Assembly (NCBI RefSeq): GCF_027744825.2
Contig: NC_071336.1
Coordinates: forward strand, 12,737,501 to 12,801,500
Direction of reading: 5' to 3'
Origin: Synchiropus splendidus
Taxonomy: Eukaryota > Chordata > Actinopteri > Syngnathiformes > Callionymidae
Length of the DNA: 64,000 nt
Positions 13,501 to 23,908 of the stretch are shown here, piece after piece. Below the pieces are notes generated by a model that worked only from the letters and a program-made list of their open reading frames with translations, ran no database searches and was not told the origin of the DNA. Each line of letters begins with the position of its first letter. The stretch's first letter is position 1. Made by a program: the position numbers and the translations under genes.

Positions 13501-15427
13501 CAATAATAGAGCCAACACAACGTACTGAATGCATGAGTGGTCCAAGGACGACGGCACTGTCCACACAGCGGCCAGTAACCACGATATCTGCGCCCAGATC
13601 TAAGCATCGACGTATGGGAAGAGCCCTGGATATGAAAACACATAAAATAACACTGACAAAATCTTTCAAGCAAAAACATATAATCAAACGCTGTTTGAGT
13701 GTTCATACCCAAGGTAAGCATTCATACTGTGAAGTGTTTTGGGCAACTGGTGTTTGCTGTTGTCAGCCATTCTTACCTCACTGAGGCTGTTTCTCTAACA
13801 GAAGAAACAATAAGAGGCAAAAACACATGAATGAAAGACAAAGGAGACATAAATATTTCAGGATTCAGGAAAAAACAAATATACAGGAGACAGTCAAAGC
13901 AATGCTCGTTCATGTCCTCAGGTGGAAGCAGGCTTACATGGGGAATAAGGTCGTCACCAGTCACCACAGCAACCTTCATTTCCAGACCAGCCTTCTTAAT
14001 GACTTCCTCGATGGCTTCAGCGCAGGCCAGCGGATTCACTCCACCTGCGTTACTGACTACACGAACACCTGGACGGGGACGAGTCAAAGTTTGATATTTC
14101 ATTCAGGAGGAGGAGTGACAATGTAACAAATAAAACTGAAAAAATATTCAAGTACCTTTTTTGTGAATGTCATGAATAAACGGTGCAAGAGCTACCTGGA
14201 CAAAATCTGGAGCATAACCCATGTTCTATAAGAAGAAATAGAGTGGGGAAATAAATGGGAAAAAATAAGCTACATTTCAATATGAGTGAACAGATTCAAT
14301 CTTTTATTCTCCTTTCTCATCTTGCAGCTACTGTCTACAGCACTGGTTATAGTTTCTTTAAAAAGCTTGCTTCTTCATGATGCATGCCACTTCTCTGTGT
14401 TCATCAAAACATAAACATTGCTTAGACGTTTATCAATAACAATGCTTTGTTCCCTCACCGCTGCAATAGCGTTCCTGCACCCTATCTTTTCCACTCTGTC
14501 TTTCTGCTCTCAATGATGGCCTACCCATTGTTTCTGTGGTCGAAAGGAAAATGATTTATTTGCAACTGTCGCCACATGCCTGCTCCAGTAGAACAAGGTT
14601 GAGAATTACTTTACCATCTTCTTAATTGTTTCAGTCAAGATACTACAGCATATATATGAAATTATCTGCAATGTGTGATTGAAGCTATTGACAGAATTTA
14701 TCCAAAAAAAAAACTCACAGGCATCTTGGCTTTGACGGCAGTAAGTAGTGACATGGTGATCTCACTGAGGTAATCGAACACCAGAAAGTCCAGCTTCCCG
14801 CCATGGATCAACTGAGGCACTGCAAATAGACCAATGTTTAAAATGTTGTAGTCAGCATAATCCATGTTGTCTTGACTGATCAAGATATCATAGGAACCAT
14901 TTTAATTCATGACAGCCATACTACACCAGAGTCTTGGTCTTCATTTTTATCAAATGGGGATAGTGACTGACGTAAATGATGCTTATGGGGTTTTAATAAA
15001 ACAAACAGAGCATATATTTTTCGACTTTTTTAGACTTGACAAATAAAAGTTAAAGCCAGTCGACGCAATGTCAAGTTCGGCACATACTGAATGGAGTTTA
15101 TTACTGTCCTCAGTCCAAGTGTCAAGAGGGCAGAAGGGTGACATCAAGTTCATGACTCCGCAAGCGAGTGACACTCGTGTTGTTTGTACCTGATGTGGCG
15201 GTGTCCCCCCAGAAACCAGAGGCACAGCCGATTCGAACCGCTTTTGTTTTGGCAGAACTTGTGAAACGTCTGGCACTGGGTTGGTTACAGTGGCGAATAC
15301 TGGAAGAGTTAGCTGACGTGCTAAAGTACAAAAACCGTGAAGTGAAACATTTCTCAACTGTCCTGCTGCACGGCAACCGGACAACGGCTGTGCGAGAGAG
15401 ACGCACTGACAAAGGAATACAAAACAT
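1534..15427 (-). CDS. AtuA-family protein with mitochondrial-type leader (20 coding exons, 662 aa)
   Basis: Exons (minus): 15427-15190, 14819-14719, 14225-14156, 14068-13938, 13794-13709, 13625-13526, 13356-13313, 12993-12916, 12423-12227, 9953-9889, 9816-9710, 9578-9476, 8730-8631, 7884-7845, 7668-7617, 7376-7268, 5640-5557, 5455-5338, 2033-1943, 1608-1534. All junctions are GT-AG and in phase; the total is 1989 bp. Residues 1-63 are rich in Arg, Ser and Phe with few acids, like a mitochondrial targeting peptide. Residues about 64-500 match the AtuA domain (former DUF1446): [79 protein letters not shown]. An acidic Ser/Pro linker (about 505-541) leads to the small C-terminal AtuA-like domain with [12 protein letters not shown]. 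AtuA belongs to the bacterial acyclic-terpene (citronellol/geraniol) pathway, but its exact reaction is not settled, so I infer only a mitochondrial catabolic role. The ATG at 15427 has A at -3. Confidence 0.92.
3203..3385. repeat. MITE copy a (diverged), in an AtuA-gene intron
   Basis: One arm starts GATGAGGCTTCATGAAACAG and the other ends with the complementary ATGTGAAGCCTCA. The middle shares the 'gccactagatggcactct' and 'gcgccacctac' stretches with the copies at 20951, 29251 and 33171. It lies in the 3.3-kb intron between the exons ending at 5338 and starting at 2033. Confidence 0.75.
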
Positions 15428-16564
15428 TATAAGTGCATTCGCTGAAAATATATTTAAAAAATGTTTATTAAGGCAAATTCAAAGTGTACTTCGGTTTATC
15501 GACTCACACCGCCCGTCAGTAAACACGTCTAGTTCTTCTTCTACTGGCTTAAAAAAATGGATCACAATCTACCAGGAAATTACCGCCACCTGTTGGATAT
15601 GAATTATAACAACAGCCTGTCTTGATGAAACCCCCTTCCCATTTCTTTGGGGGACAAGAACACAGATTTCCACAGGTTCCAATGGCTCAACCAAAAAAAT
15701 AACCAGGTGGTGCATGTGCCTGATGGTAACTGTGTATACTATCCACTACTAAGGTATCGTGTTTAACACTTTTAGGCTCCTTAAAAAGGATGCGGACTGC
15801 CGAAACCTAACACGATTTCATTCATTGAGTTTGTTACTTTTATTCTAAAAATGTCTGGTCTAATACAGTCGTCTTCCGAATTACAAGGCGGAAACGTCAG
15901 TAGTGGGGAAAAAAATGCCCGTCATATAGATTTATATTTGAGGTTTAGAAACATGCAAATTATTCGGGACGCTGTTTGCAGTTGTTTCCATAGCATCACA
16001 GATGCACACAAGACGGGACCTCTGATGTTTTGAAGCAATAAGGTTTGTCTGTTTACAATATATACATTGCACTTAATAATGTTGACTGATGAATGATTTA
16101 ACCATAGTCGAAACACTTTTTGTCGGATTTTTAAAGCTGGTGATTCAATTTCTTAATATATATGTACATTGTAGTTTTTATACATGCATTTATACTTTAC
16201 TGCTTCATTGGAATGACACTGGTCAAACAGCAGCAGCCTCTGCTCGTGTTCTCTACTTCCGCTACGAGCACAACCAATTTGTTGATTTATTGATGGCATC
16301 ATTGTAATAGTGACAAAATTGATTCCATTTCCTTTGGAACTTAAACTGCTCTCATTTGTCGCTAAAATTGAAATATGTCATGCTATATTGTTTCAAAGCT
16401 CAGTTCTGGGTTGAAAATATTTGTTTTAATCTGACGACATCACAATCATAAAAGGAAAGAAAAGAATCACTTCTGAGCGGAGAAACATTTAGCTGTAGGG
16501 CATAAGATGAATGATAAAAGCTCTCTTCTCTCCCTCATGTTTTTCTCTCTGTATTTTCCAGACA
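15428..16564. other. Divergent spacer between the AtuA-family gene and receptor R1
   Basis: The minus-strand AtuA-family gene and plus-strand R1 are transcribed away from each other, so both promoters should lie here. A polypyrimidine tract and tattttccag acceptor end at 16561, just before the R1 start, implying an untranslated first exon. I could not place that exon. No repeat family was recognised, and the CATTCAAAT/ATTTGC pair of R3-R8 was not seen. Confidence 0.5.
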
Positions 16565-17449
16565 ATGCTTGACAGAACGTCCGTGAACAACACTGGCAGG
16601 AACTTCTTCCTAAACTGCCAGAACTCCACTATCAGCATGGTCGTCTACTCTTTTTACACGCTCGTCTGTGTACTCTTGCTCTTGCCACTTTCTATCCTCA
16701 TCTTCTACATGGGATTCATGAAATGGATGCGCCAGCGCTCCACATCTGCGCTCATTCATGCTGACGTCTTGACCTATCACTCGGTTGTGGTACAAGTAAT
16801 CTGCGTGTTTGGAGCATTGTTCTACTGCGTCGGCGCCTACAGCCAGAGCCGCACAGTGACCATGTTGGGCGTGTACTTATCTTGTATTAGTTTACCCACT
16901 GAGCCGTTCTTGGAGACGCTGACTTGTGTTGACCTCTACCTGGCTGTTGTTTTTCCCATCCAATACACTCTGCACCGAGATAGCCACGGGGTCACCATCA
17001 GAAACATTTGTATCACATTGGTTTGGCTGTGTGGCTTCGGCTGGATTGGGGTCACCAAAGCATACTTGCCTCACTTCGCCACTCTCCCGCTGAGTATTGC
17101 CACAGCTACCTTCATGGGGGTCATTATGTTCTGCGGAGTCTCAGTGGTCTGCGTTCTGAAAAGTTCAGGTCCAACGGAGGAGGGAGGAAGTAAGGGACGC
17201 GTAGATCAGAGGAAGCTAAGAGCTTTACAAATCATAATGTCCATTACTGGAGTGCTGCTGCTGAGAAATCTCAGTAACGTGTTGGTGTCCAGTTTTGAGA
17301 CAGCCATTGAAGAATTGGTTTTCTGTGTGTTGATGGACTTCACAGTTCTACTCACCATTCCCAGCTCTCTGATTTTACCAAGTCTGTTTCTGCACAGGGA
17401 AGGAAAGTTAAAGTTTTGCCAAAAGACAGTTAAGCAAGAAGGAAAGTAA
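16565..17449 (+). CDS. Receptor R1: rhodopsin-like 7TM receptor, fish-type family (294 aa)
   Basis: Seven hydrophobic segments fill the protein. The N-terminus carries NNTG and NSTIS glycosylation sites. TM1 is followed by a basic loop and the family signature D(V/I)xTYHSV at the start of TM2. TM3 ends DLYLAVVFP, the place of class A 'DRYLAIVxP', with Leu instead of Arg. The third inner loop is basic and Gly-rich. TM7 ends LILPSLFLHREGKL in place of NPxxY. I chose the ATG at 16565 because a splice acceptor (tattttccag) precedes it; the open frame extends further up to 16511. AATAAA lies at 17894. R1 is the most divergent plus-strand member and does not show the R3-R8 promoter. Ligand unknown; a chemosensory role is only a guess from tandem clustering. 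Confidence 0.82.
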   Translation: MLDRTSVNNTGRNFFLNCQNSTISMVVYSFYTLVCVLLLLPLSILIFYMGFMKWMRQRSTSALIHADVLTYHSVVVQVICVFGALFYCVGAYSQSRTVTMLGVYLSCISLPTEPFLETLTCVDLYLAVVFPIQYTLHRDSHGVTIRNICITLVWLCGFGWIGVTKAYLPHFATLPLSIATATFMGVIMFCGVSVVCVLKSSGPTEEGGSKGRVDQRKLRALQIIMSITGVLLLRNLSNVLVSSFETAIEELVFCVLMDFTVLLTIPSSLILPSLFLHREGKLKFCQKTVKQEGK

Positions 17450-18577
17450 ACTGTAGTTCTTCTAGTTGAAATGGACAAAGCAGTCATAAGGGCCTGAAAC
17501 ATTTGCAATGGCTCAATTTAAGGATATTGAGTCAGTCCTAGCACAATCAACAGATCATTTCTTTGTCACTATAATCTTAACATAATATGTGTTTCTGTGT
17601 TTTACATGTGACTAATGAACAGTATCAACCAACATTATCATTAGGTTACAAATGTTGAAATTCTCCGCTGAGAATAACGTCAACAGACAATGTTGAGCAT
17701 TGGAGACATCAATGTCTGTGGCCAACACAAAAAGCTCAAAGACGCAAGATGATTTCATCTTATTTCAAAGTGGCCTTTATTTCAATAGTTAATAATAACA
17801 ATTGTGATGTTCCAGTTTTATTGATATGTATATGATGTATACGTGTATATGAATACAGACAGTGTGAGTAGATGTGTCTTTAAAAGTATGACTAATAAAT
17901 AAATCAACAAGCATATTACCCTGCTGATATAAATAAATGTGTTTTAATAGGGGAATAAGAAAGGGCCATAGGGCCTCCTGGTTTATCTGATCCAAATGTT
18001 AATGTTAATTTTATGTTAATATTACTTGACGATTACAAACTTAGCATCACAGCATATGTATCTGTTCACTCCATGTGTATTACATCATGGAAATGCTAAC
18101 TCAAACCCTGATCATTTGCATGAATGGAAAAAGCTGCTTTGCATTTGTTCCTGATGGTCCAAAGCAGATTCATGTTTACGCATCCATTCTGGTCAAATGT
18201 CAGCAATAACATTATTTCACACTGGTATTTATGAAATGGTTGTTTTGTTCATATGTGTGTACAAATTACTTAGTCATCAAACTTCAGGACTTTTTTTTAT
18301 CTTTTTATTTTCAATTTTGGAAAAAAAAAAAAACTTCATAAAACGGTTCATGTTCAAACATGTCACCTTTATTGTAGTCGAATGAAGTGGTTCAAATAAC
18401 ATTACATCACTAAATGTTGACTTACATGACAGAAACAGGGACCAAACCCTCTTTGACCCACTTAAATGGTAACTTTGTTGAACTCCTCCTCAGCTAGTTT
18501 TGGTGCAGAACTCCTGCATGGTATTGCCATGAGTCCTTCCAACACTGTGACTCGATTGGGCTTGGACTGATTAGGAC
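17450..18577. other. Spacer downstream of R1
   Basis: AT-rich DNA with an AATAAA signal at 17894-17899, about 445 bp after the R1 stop, probably ending its transcript. No other gene or repeat family was recognised. Confidence 0.5.
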
Positions 18578-18690
18578 TAGTGATGGGTTGATGAGGCTTC
18601 ATGAAACAGTGTCCTCCACTAGATCGTACTTTGTGCTCCAAAATCTTTACAAATGAACAGCCATTTCAACAAAACCTCACATAGTTTTTT
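18578..18690. repeat. MITE copy b (one arm)
   Basis: Begins TAGTGATGGGTTGATGAGG and continues TTCATGAAACAGTGTCCTC, the left terminal arm of the palindromic element described at 20951. The opposite arm is missing or too diverged to see. Confidence 0.7.
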
Positions 18691-19000
18691 TGTTGCACTC
18701 TTGCATTCTCCATTTGGTCTGTACAGCACAAGAACATGAAAGAACCTGAGCTGCTTTTTGGAAAAAAAAAAAAAAGGTTGGCATCGTTCCTGCTTTTTGT
18801 CTATAATTTGCTTCACACATATTACACAGAGTCAGCAGTCAAAACAACACAAGTAAGATCCCAATGCTGTTTTTGTTTTGTTGATTTTTTGGGGAACGGA
18901 GCTTATATTTCTTTCCTATTCCAAAGTTTTAAACAAAAATGAATCACCACACAAAATCCAGCATCTGGACTTTTCATGAAGTCTAAAGGTATTCCATGGT

Positions 19001-19858
19001 TTAAAGTTTGCAAATACCGTAGCATTTGTTTAAACTTATCCCTCTATTGTGTAAGTAAATCAAAGGCAATGCAGCACAACTGGGGATACCAAAAAGGTAG
19101 CTCAAATATTCCAGAATACAGGAAGTACTTGCAGTCACTATCCTGAAGTTAGGAAGAGAATACATGATAAGGAAGCCAAACTGCCACAACCACAATACTA
19201 CCAAGATGCCCAAAACATTGAGCAAAGCTCTTTCCTTTTTTGGGTCAGTTCTTTGCTTATCGGTGCCGCCTGGCCTGGGACGAATTAGCACCGAGATAAT
19301 AACAAGACCACAAAATGAGTTCACAGCGAATGAGACACTCACAAACACATAAATAGGTTTGGTAGGTAGCAGAGGGTAGTGAGGTATCAATGCACTTAAC
19401 AGGAAGCTCACCACCCAAACACACATAACGCAGATATTATGGTACAGTTGGCCTTTGGCCTTCCCAAATCTCATGTAGTAGACTGGATATACAACAGCCA
19501 GGTAACGCTCAACACTGGCCAGGACATGGAACATGCACTCTCCATAGTAGGACATAGAGACTGCATGCGTTCCAAAACCTTTCAATGACTCTTTGGGAAG
19601 TAGGTTTCCAGTTAGGATGCACACGGAGCCAACAATCCAGACCAACTCCATGGCAACCATATTATAGGTGAGGATGTCAAAGGGGCTTATTCCAGCGAAG
19701 GAGCGCTGCTCGCGCCATTGTTGCAGACCAAAACAGATGACTAAGAAGCAGAGTGGGACCACAAGGGTGCTTTTGACAGCCTGCACAAAATAGCGTAAGA
19801 ATGAACTTGGATCATTATCGCAGGAGAACGTGGTAGAGTTTTCAGAGATGTTTTCCAT
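19001..19858 (-). CDS. Receptor R2: rhodopsin-like 7TM receptor with intact ERY motif (285 aa)
   Basis: The N-terminus MENISENSTTF has two Asn-glycosylation sites and is followed by seven hydrophobic segments. The TM2 entrance reads DILTYNMV, matching D(I/V)xTYHSV of the array. TM3 ends ERYLAVVYP, so this is the only member here with the canonical charged residue plus Arg. The third inner loop has RPRPGGTDKQRTDPKKERA, related to the KRPRPG loop of R3-R8. TM7 ends CAALPLIYLHNRG. The ATG at 19858 was preferred over the one at 19906 because an acceptor (cttttacag) lies between them, at 19869. A short upstream exon ending at 19932 (ctgag|gtgaaa) and a TATA box complete a plausible model. It runs opposite to R1 and R3-R8 and may be closest to the ancestral form, which is an inference from the intact motif. 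Confidence 0.83.
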   Translation of the reverse strand: MENISENSTTFSCDNDPSSFLRYFVQAVKSTLVVPLCFLVICFGLQQWREQRSFAGISPFDILTYNMVAMELVWIVGSVCILTGNLLPKESLKGFGTHAVSMSYYGECMFHVLASVERYLAVVYPVYYMRFGKAKGQLYHNICVMCVWVVSFLLSALIPHYPLLPTKPIYVFVSVSFAVNSFCGLVIISVLIRPRPGGTDKQRTDPKKERALLNVLGILVVLWLWQFGFLIMYSLPNFRIVTASTSCILEYLSYLFGIPSCAALPLIYLHNRGISLNKCYGICKL

Positions 19859-19976
19859 TTCTGCTGTCCTGTAAAAGAGAAAAGCCTGGTTGAGACGTTT
19901 CATCATGCTTCAGATTTCCAACAAATTTCACCTCAGTTCTATGCCTCGCTCTCTGGCTGGATACTGGACACCGCGC

Positions 19977-19983
19977 CCTTATA
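19977..19983 (-). promoter_or_regulatory. TATA box of R2
   Basis: TATAAGG on the minus strand, about 45 bp upstream of the donor that closes the likely untranslated first exon (19932) and about 120 bp upstream of the R2 ATG. Confidence 0.5.
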
Positions 19984-19989
19984 CTGCAG

Positions 19990-20950
19990 ACCTTTGAACA
20001 TAAGACCGAATTGCTCTTCTGAATGTATGCCAGTGTTGAATATTATGGATTATGTGGTGGTGAAATACAAGAGTGGGAGCATCGAAAATTTAAAAGTAGA
20101 AGACGCGTGAATGGAGATTAAATTGAAAATTTGAAAGAACCGTGACTTACACCCAAGGGGCATTTAAGGAAATCTCTCTTGGTGACCAAGATAGAAAAAT
20201 AAAGAGTGCAGGACAGCCACTTACACATACATACCTGCCGACAATTGTAAGTCCAAAACTAACCCCTGTTTGTTTGTATGCTGTGGAAAGTACACAGACA
20301 GAGCACACAAGGGTTAGAGGGCATATTAACTTCACTTAGGAACCAGATTCACTCCCGACCAACAGTTGCCTCAAACTGGATTCCAGTCCCGGACTGGAAA
20401 TGCTAAAAATGCCTCCAAAAACGGTATTCTTACCTCTCTGTCATTTTATTTAATAGCAAATACATATAGCAGTAATACATTCCACTGCATGCGACGACTG
20501 TATTCATTTACTGATGCTCTGTAAAGTCGACACTCACCTTGCCAGCGACAGGCTGATGGACCGGGCATATAATGGAATCATTGTCTTTGAGTCAAACATT
20601 TGTACATGACAGCTGACAAAGGTGAGGCAGTTTTGCATGCTATCAAGTTCCCAATAAATGCAAAGCACATCAATGGTATAACAAGAAGAAAACAAAAAAC
20701 AGCAGGGCAAGAGTAATTTTATTGTTTCATTGGATTGTGTTTCATTTATCCTCCTCCTATTTGAGATGTCCAGGAACATTTTGATCATTTTTTTTCTATC
20801 CCTATGTTATGTGCATGTTTATCCACAGCCATCATATTGGCCACCCTCACCGAGGAGGCATCCACAAGGCAGCCAGGCCCACTGGCGTCTCAATGCAGCC
20901 CCTCCCTGCTGACACTCCTCCTCTGTGAGAGCTCAGAGAAAACTTGTTTC
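19990..20950. other. Spacer between R2 and the R3 side
   Basis: R2 upstream DNA. Nothing beyond the R2 TATA region was recognised; short open frames on both strands have no family resemblance. Confidence 0.4.
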
Positions 20951-21113
20951 TAGTGATGGGCTGATGAGGCTTCATGCTTATTTACAGAGCCCACTAGATG
21001 GCACTCTCTGGCCTAAAATCGTTGCATTTCAACAACTTTTCCCATGAAACATCATTTTTAAGAAGGAGCGCCACCTACTGAGACTGAAAATGAGGACACT
21101 GTTTCATGATGCC
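20951..21113. repeat. MITE copy c, palindromic non-autonomous element
   Basis: Starts TAGTGATGGGCTGATGAGGC and ends in the reverse-complementary arm (GGACACTGTTTCATGATG). Between them are the family landmarks 'cccactagatggcactctc' and 'gcgccacctactgag'. The terminal sequence and short palindromic build fit a MITE, possibly hAT-type, but I cannot define target-site duplications with certainty. Confidence 0.8.
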
Positions 21114-21662
21114 ACATTAGTATCATTATTCGTTTCTACTACTCACTGATCTCAACCACACACCAGTGGATCACCTTCCACTGACTGAGTTGAGAGAGCA
21201 GGCAGCAGAAGGAGATGGCCACTTGTGGAATCGTGAAGAAGGTGTTTAAAAAAGTGTGTTGCCTGAATCCCTGGGTGTGTGCAGGATGCAGGCTACCATG
21301 CCTAGTCTGTCATCGCCTTCCATCAACGCCAGATTGTAAGAACATTGGTGAAACAACAACCACAGAAAGAGAGACACGCCGGGATCGGCAGTTGTATTAG
21401 CGAGTTGGGTGTGTTCCGTTCAGTGTTTGTATTGCCATGTAAATATTTGGAGGGAAATTGTCTGAATTAATGAACCATTCTTGTTGACCCAGCCACACTG
21501 AGTGTAAACACCAAGTACTTCAAGTACAAGGAAACCGACATACGCTTTTCTTGTTGTTGTTGTCGATTAAAAAACATGTAAAACCAGAGTTCAACAAAGT
21601 GACCAAAGGATTTCAATCATTGGTTGGTGCTGTTTGGTATTTTACGGGTAATTTTCTCTCAA
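21114..21662. other. Spacer upstream of R3
   Basis: Contains a short Cys-rich open frame (21215-21400) with no recognisable family. Nothing else was identified. Confidence 0.35.
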
Positions 21663-21817
21663 CGGCTGAATGACATTCAAATTACAACGTTCATTATTGG
21701 CATCAAAAATATTTGCCTGATGTAAGTCAAGGGAAAACTTGATACTTTGGTAGCAGATATTTGCCAGCATCACATCATGGGCGGATGCAGAGGGCAGAAG
21801 TGCACACAGAAATCATG
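21663..21817 (+). promoter_or_regulatory. R3 proximal promoter module and exon 1 ending in ATG
   Basis: CATTCAAAT is at 21674-21682 and ATTTGCC at 21711, 37 bp apart. Exon 1 ends with the initiator ATG (21815-21817) directly followed by gtgggtaac. The same layout precedes R4-R8. Confidence 0.7.
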
Positions 21818-22904
21818 GTGGGTAACCTTCTATCATCGCTTCAGCATTACTATTACCAAAGGCTTAGAGGCAGCCTTCATGGTCTCATCAGTTATTTCTA
21901 ATTTCAGCAGAAATTAAGGGAGCGATAGATGCCTCTGGAGAGCAAGGGATATTCTTTGATTCAGGGAGTCTCATCCGCTCCAGGCCTCCATGAGAGCAGC
22001 CATGCCCTCCAACACCTCAACCTCTCATCCTTTTTTCACACTGCCTGAATTCTGGAGCAGATGCATCACGTCCAAAAGCCAGGACGGCAGCATTGCTGCC
22101 TTCATGACCTGCCATCTCCTCCTGCTGCCCATCCTCTTCTACATTCTCGTCCACGGATACCGGCAGTGGAGGGATCATCGCTTGCTCTCTACAGCTCCAC
22201 TTTTGAACCTCATCGACATCCAGACCTACCACTCCATCATCCTGCAGCTGTGGAGCACTGTGGGATTTGTGATCTATTCCGCTGGAAGCATACTTCACGT
22301 CACTGATATTATGATTGGCGGCTTCATTTTCTGGTCGGCGGCAGCATGCGGACTGGACGTCACCAAGGTGATAGTCTGCGTGCTGTACTACATGGCTGTT
22401 GTTCATCCCGTTCATTATCTGAGCCTGAAAGTAAGATCAAGAGCTCGCACCTGCTGCATCTACACTGGATGGATTGTAGCTTTCTTCTATATCATTCTGA
22501 CTGTTATTAATTTAGGTTTTCTTTCTGAAAATATCATCTTCCACTTGTGCTTCATGGGTTTATTTTGCTTCATCATCATGTTCTGTGGCATCTCCGTCCT
22601 CCACGCCCTGAAGAAACCCAGACCCGGGGAGGCGGGAGGAGACCAGGCGCGAGATATCCAACAAAAGAAGAGAGCCTTCCACGCTATCTCAATCATAATG
22701 GCAGCACTGATGATCAAATTTTTAGTCAATTTCATTAGCAGCTTTGCCTTCAATTTTGGATTATCGAGTGAAGATGACAAATGCGATGCTTATGCTTCTA
22801 GCATGCTGTCCATGCTGCCCAGCGACTTTGTTTTGCCTCTGCTTTACCTGTACCGAGCTAGAAAGCTTCCCTGTCTGAGTCTGGAACTGACCACCACATC
22901 ATAA
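21815..22904 (+). CDS. Receptor R3: rhodopsin-like 7TM receptor (307 aa, two exons)
   Basis: Coding parts are the ATG at 21815-21817 and the exon 21984-22904, joined through ctccag|GCC so that the protein begins MASMRAAMPSNTST. Alternative internal starts are at 21990 and 22002. TM2 opens DIQTYHSIILQL. TM3 ends YYMAVVHPVHYL, with Tyr-Tyr-Met where DRY would be. The third inner loop is KKPRPGEAGGDQARDIQQKKR. TM7 is LPSDFVLPLLYLYRARKLPC. AATAAA at 22995 ends the gene. The N-terminal FWSRC segment matches R8 closely, so R3 and R8 look like sister copies at the two ends of the array. Confidence 0.85.
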
Positions 22905-23760
22905 ACCATTCATAACTAGTTGTCTTTCAAGAGTTTGCATTAACGCATATTGAAAAGAATCTAACATTCGTCCACTGTGCATTCATTATGACTGAATAAA
23001 AAGCCTTCCTGAAGATGTTTCAGTGTTGCTTATTAAGAGGATATGAGTTGGTTGTCAAGAGAGCTCAGGTCAGTTGTAAAAGTAGTAACAGGTTTCTCTC
23101 TATTTGTTACAAAGGTACTATATTTTCCACAAACAGGAATGCATGAGATTTGGGATTTTGAAAAACAAATTGCAGTGAATTTATTGTTACAAATATAAAT
23201 GAGAAAGTTAAGTAGCAATATTAATAGTTTTCCTGAACTACAAAAATGGGAGTCAGTGTAGTGCTTCTCACAGCGTCAAAAACCCATTAAAGTGGGAACG
23301 GCGTTAATATTTCATGTTTATTGAGCTGTACAAAATCATACGCCACAACTTAACAAACAGTCCCGTCACTTCCAGGATTCTGGGATCCAGGTGGTACTTT
23401 GGATTGCCACCACGATACAATGATCTGCTCCATGTTGCATCAATCCTTGGTGGAGGTATTGAACTATTCAAACCTTTTTCTCTTTTTTTTTTTTGGCCAC
23501 GTGATGATACAAACAGTGAAGGGTTGCAGAAAACAGATGGCCACTTGGTTAGGTACCATGCAACATATGCTATGCAAAACCTTTATGGAAATGGTGGAGT
23601 AAATGAACCATACTTTGGTGAATCCAACTGAATATTGAATTTGAAATGAAAATGATCTGTTGTAATTGGCAGCGATGGTAAGTGGGCTGCTAAAAACGGA
23701 TGTGTGTTTTAATTGACGATTAATAACTACGTCGACATATCCACGCAACATCATCGTCAA
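22905..23760. other. R3 3' flank and R4 distal upstream region
   Basis: The R3 poly(A) signal is at 22995-23000. The stretch 23494-23600 (ggccacgtgatgatacaaac, then tatgctatgcaaaacc) is homologous to 29684-29780 upstream of R6, showing that upstream DNA was duplicated with the genes. Confidence 0.6.
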
Positions 23761-23908
23761 GGCTGAGGAACATTCAAATTGTAAAGTCTGACATTGACTA
23801 TTACAAATTTAATTTGCATACTGGAAATGGCCACATATCCGCAGCACATTTTTACCTGCATTACGCAGTTTGCTGACGCACCTGACGGACAACCACACGG
23901 AGATTATG
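23761..23908 (+). promoter_or_regulatory. R4 promoter module with a perfect octamer
   Basis: CATTCAAAT is at 23771-23779 and ATTTGCAT at 23812, an exact octamer-type POU site. The spacing is 41 bp. Exon 1 ends in ATG (23906-23908) followed by gtgagaaatc. The promoter is intact although the gene body is broken. Confidence 0.6.

Noticed and set aside
13777..13794. An 18-bp micro-exon in the AtuA-family gene (ending cagtgag|gtaaga)
   Set aside because: Extending to the donor at 13709 gives an 86-bp exon ending SMNAYLG, which joins in phase to [13 protein letters not shown] as in the family; the micro-exon would lose this conserved stretch.
16511..16564. Upstream ATG (16511) as the R1 start
   Set aside because: The intervening sequence is a polypyrimidine tract ending in tattttccag, a splice acceptor, so it is probably intronic.
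21215..21400. Short Cys-rich open frame as a small secreted peptide
   Set aside because: No signal peptide, splice partner or family resemblance; its length is within chance expectation.
22017..22415. Long open frame antisense to receptor R3 (similar ones antisense to R5, R7 and R8)
   Set aside because: They recur at the same positions opposite conserved receptor codons and have no promoter, splice logic or family resemblance; they are shadows of the sense frame.
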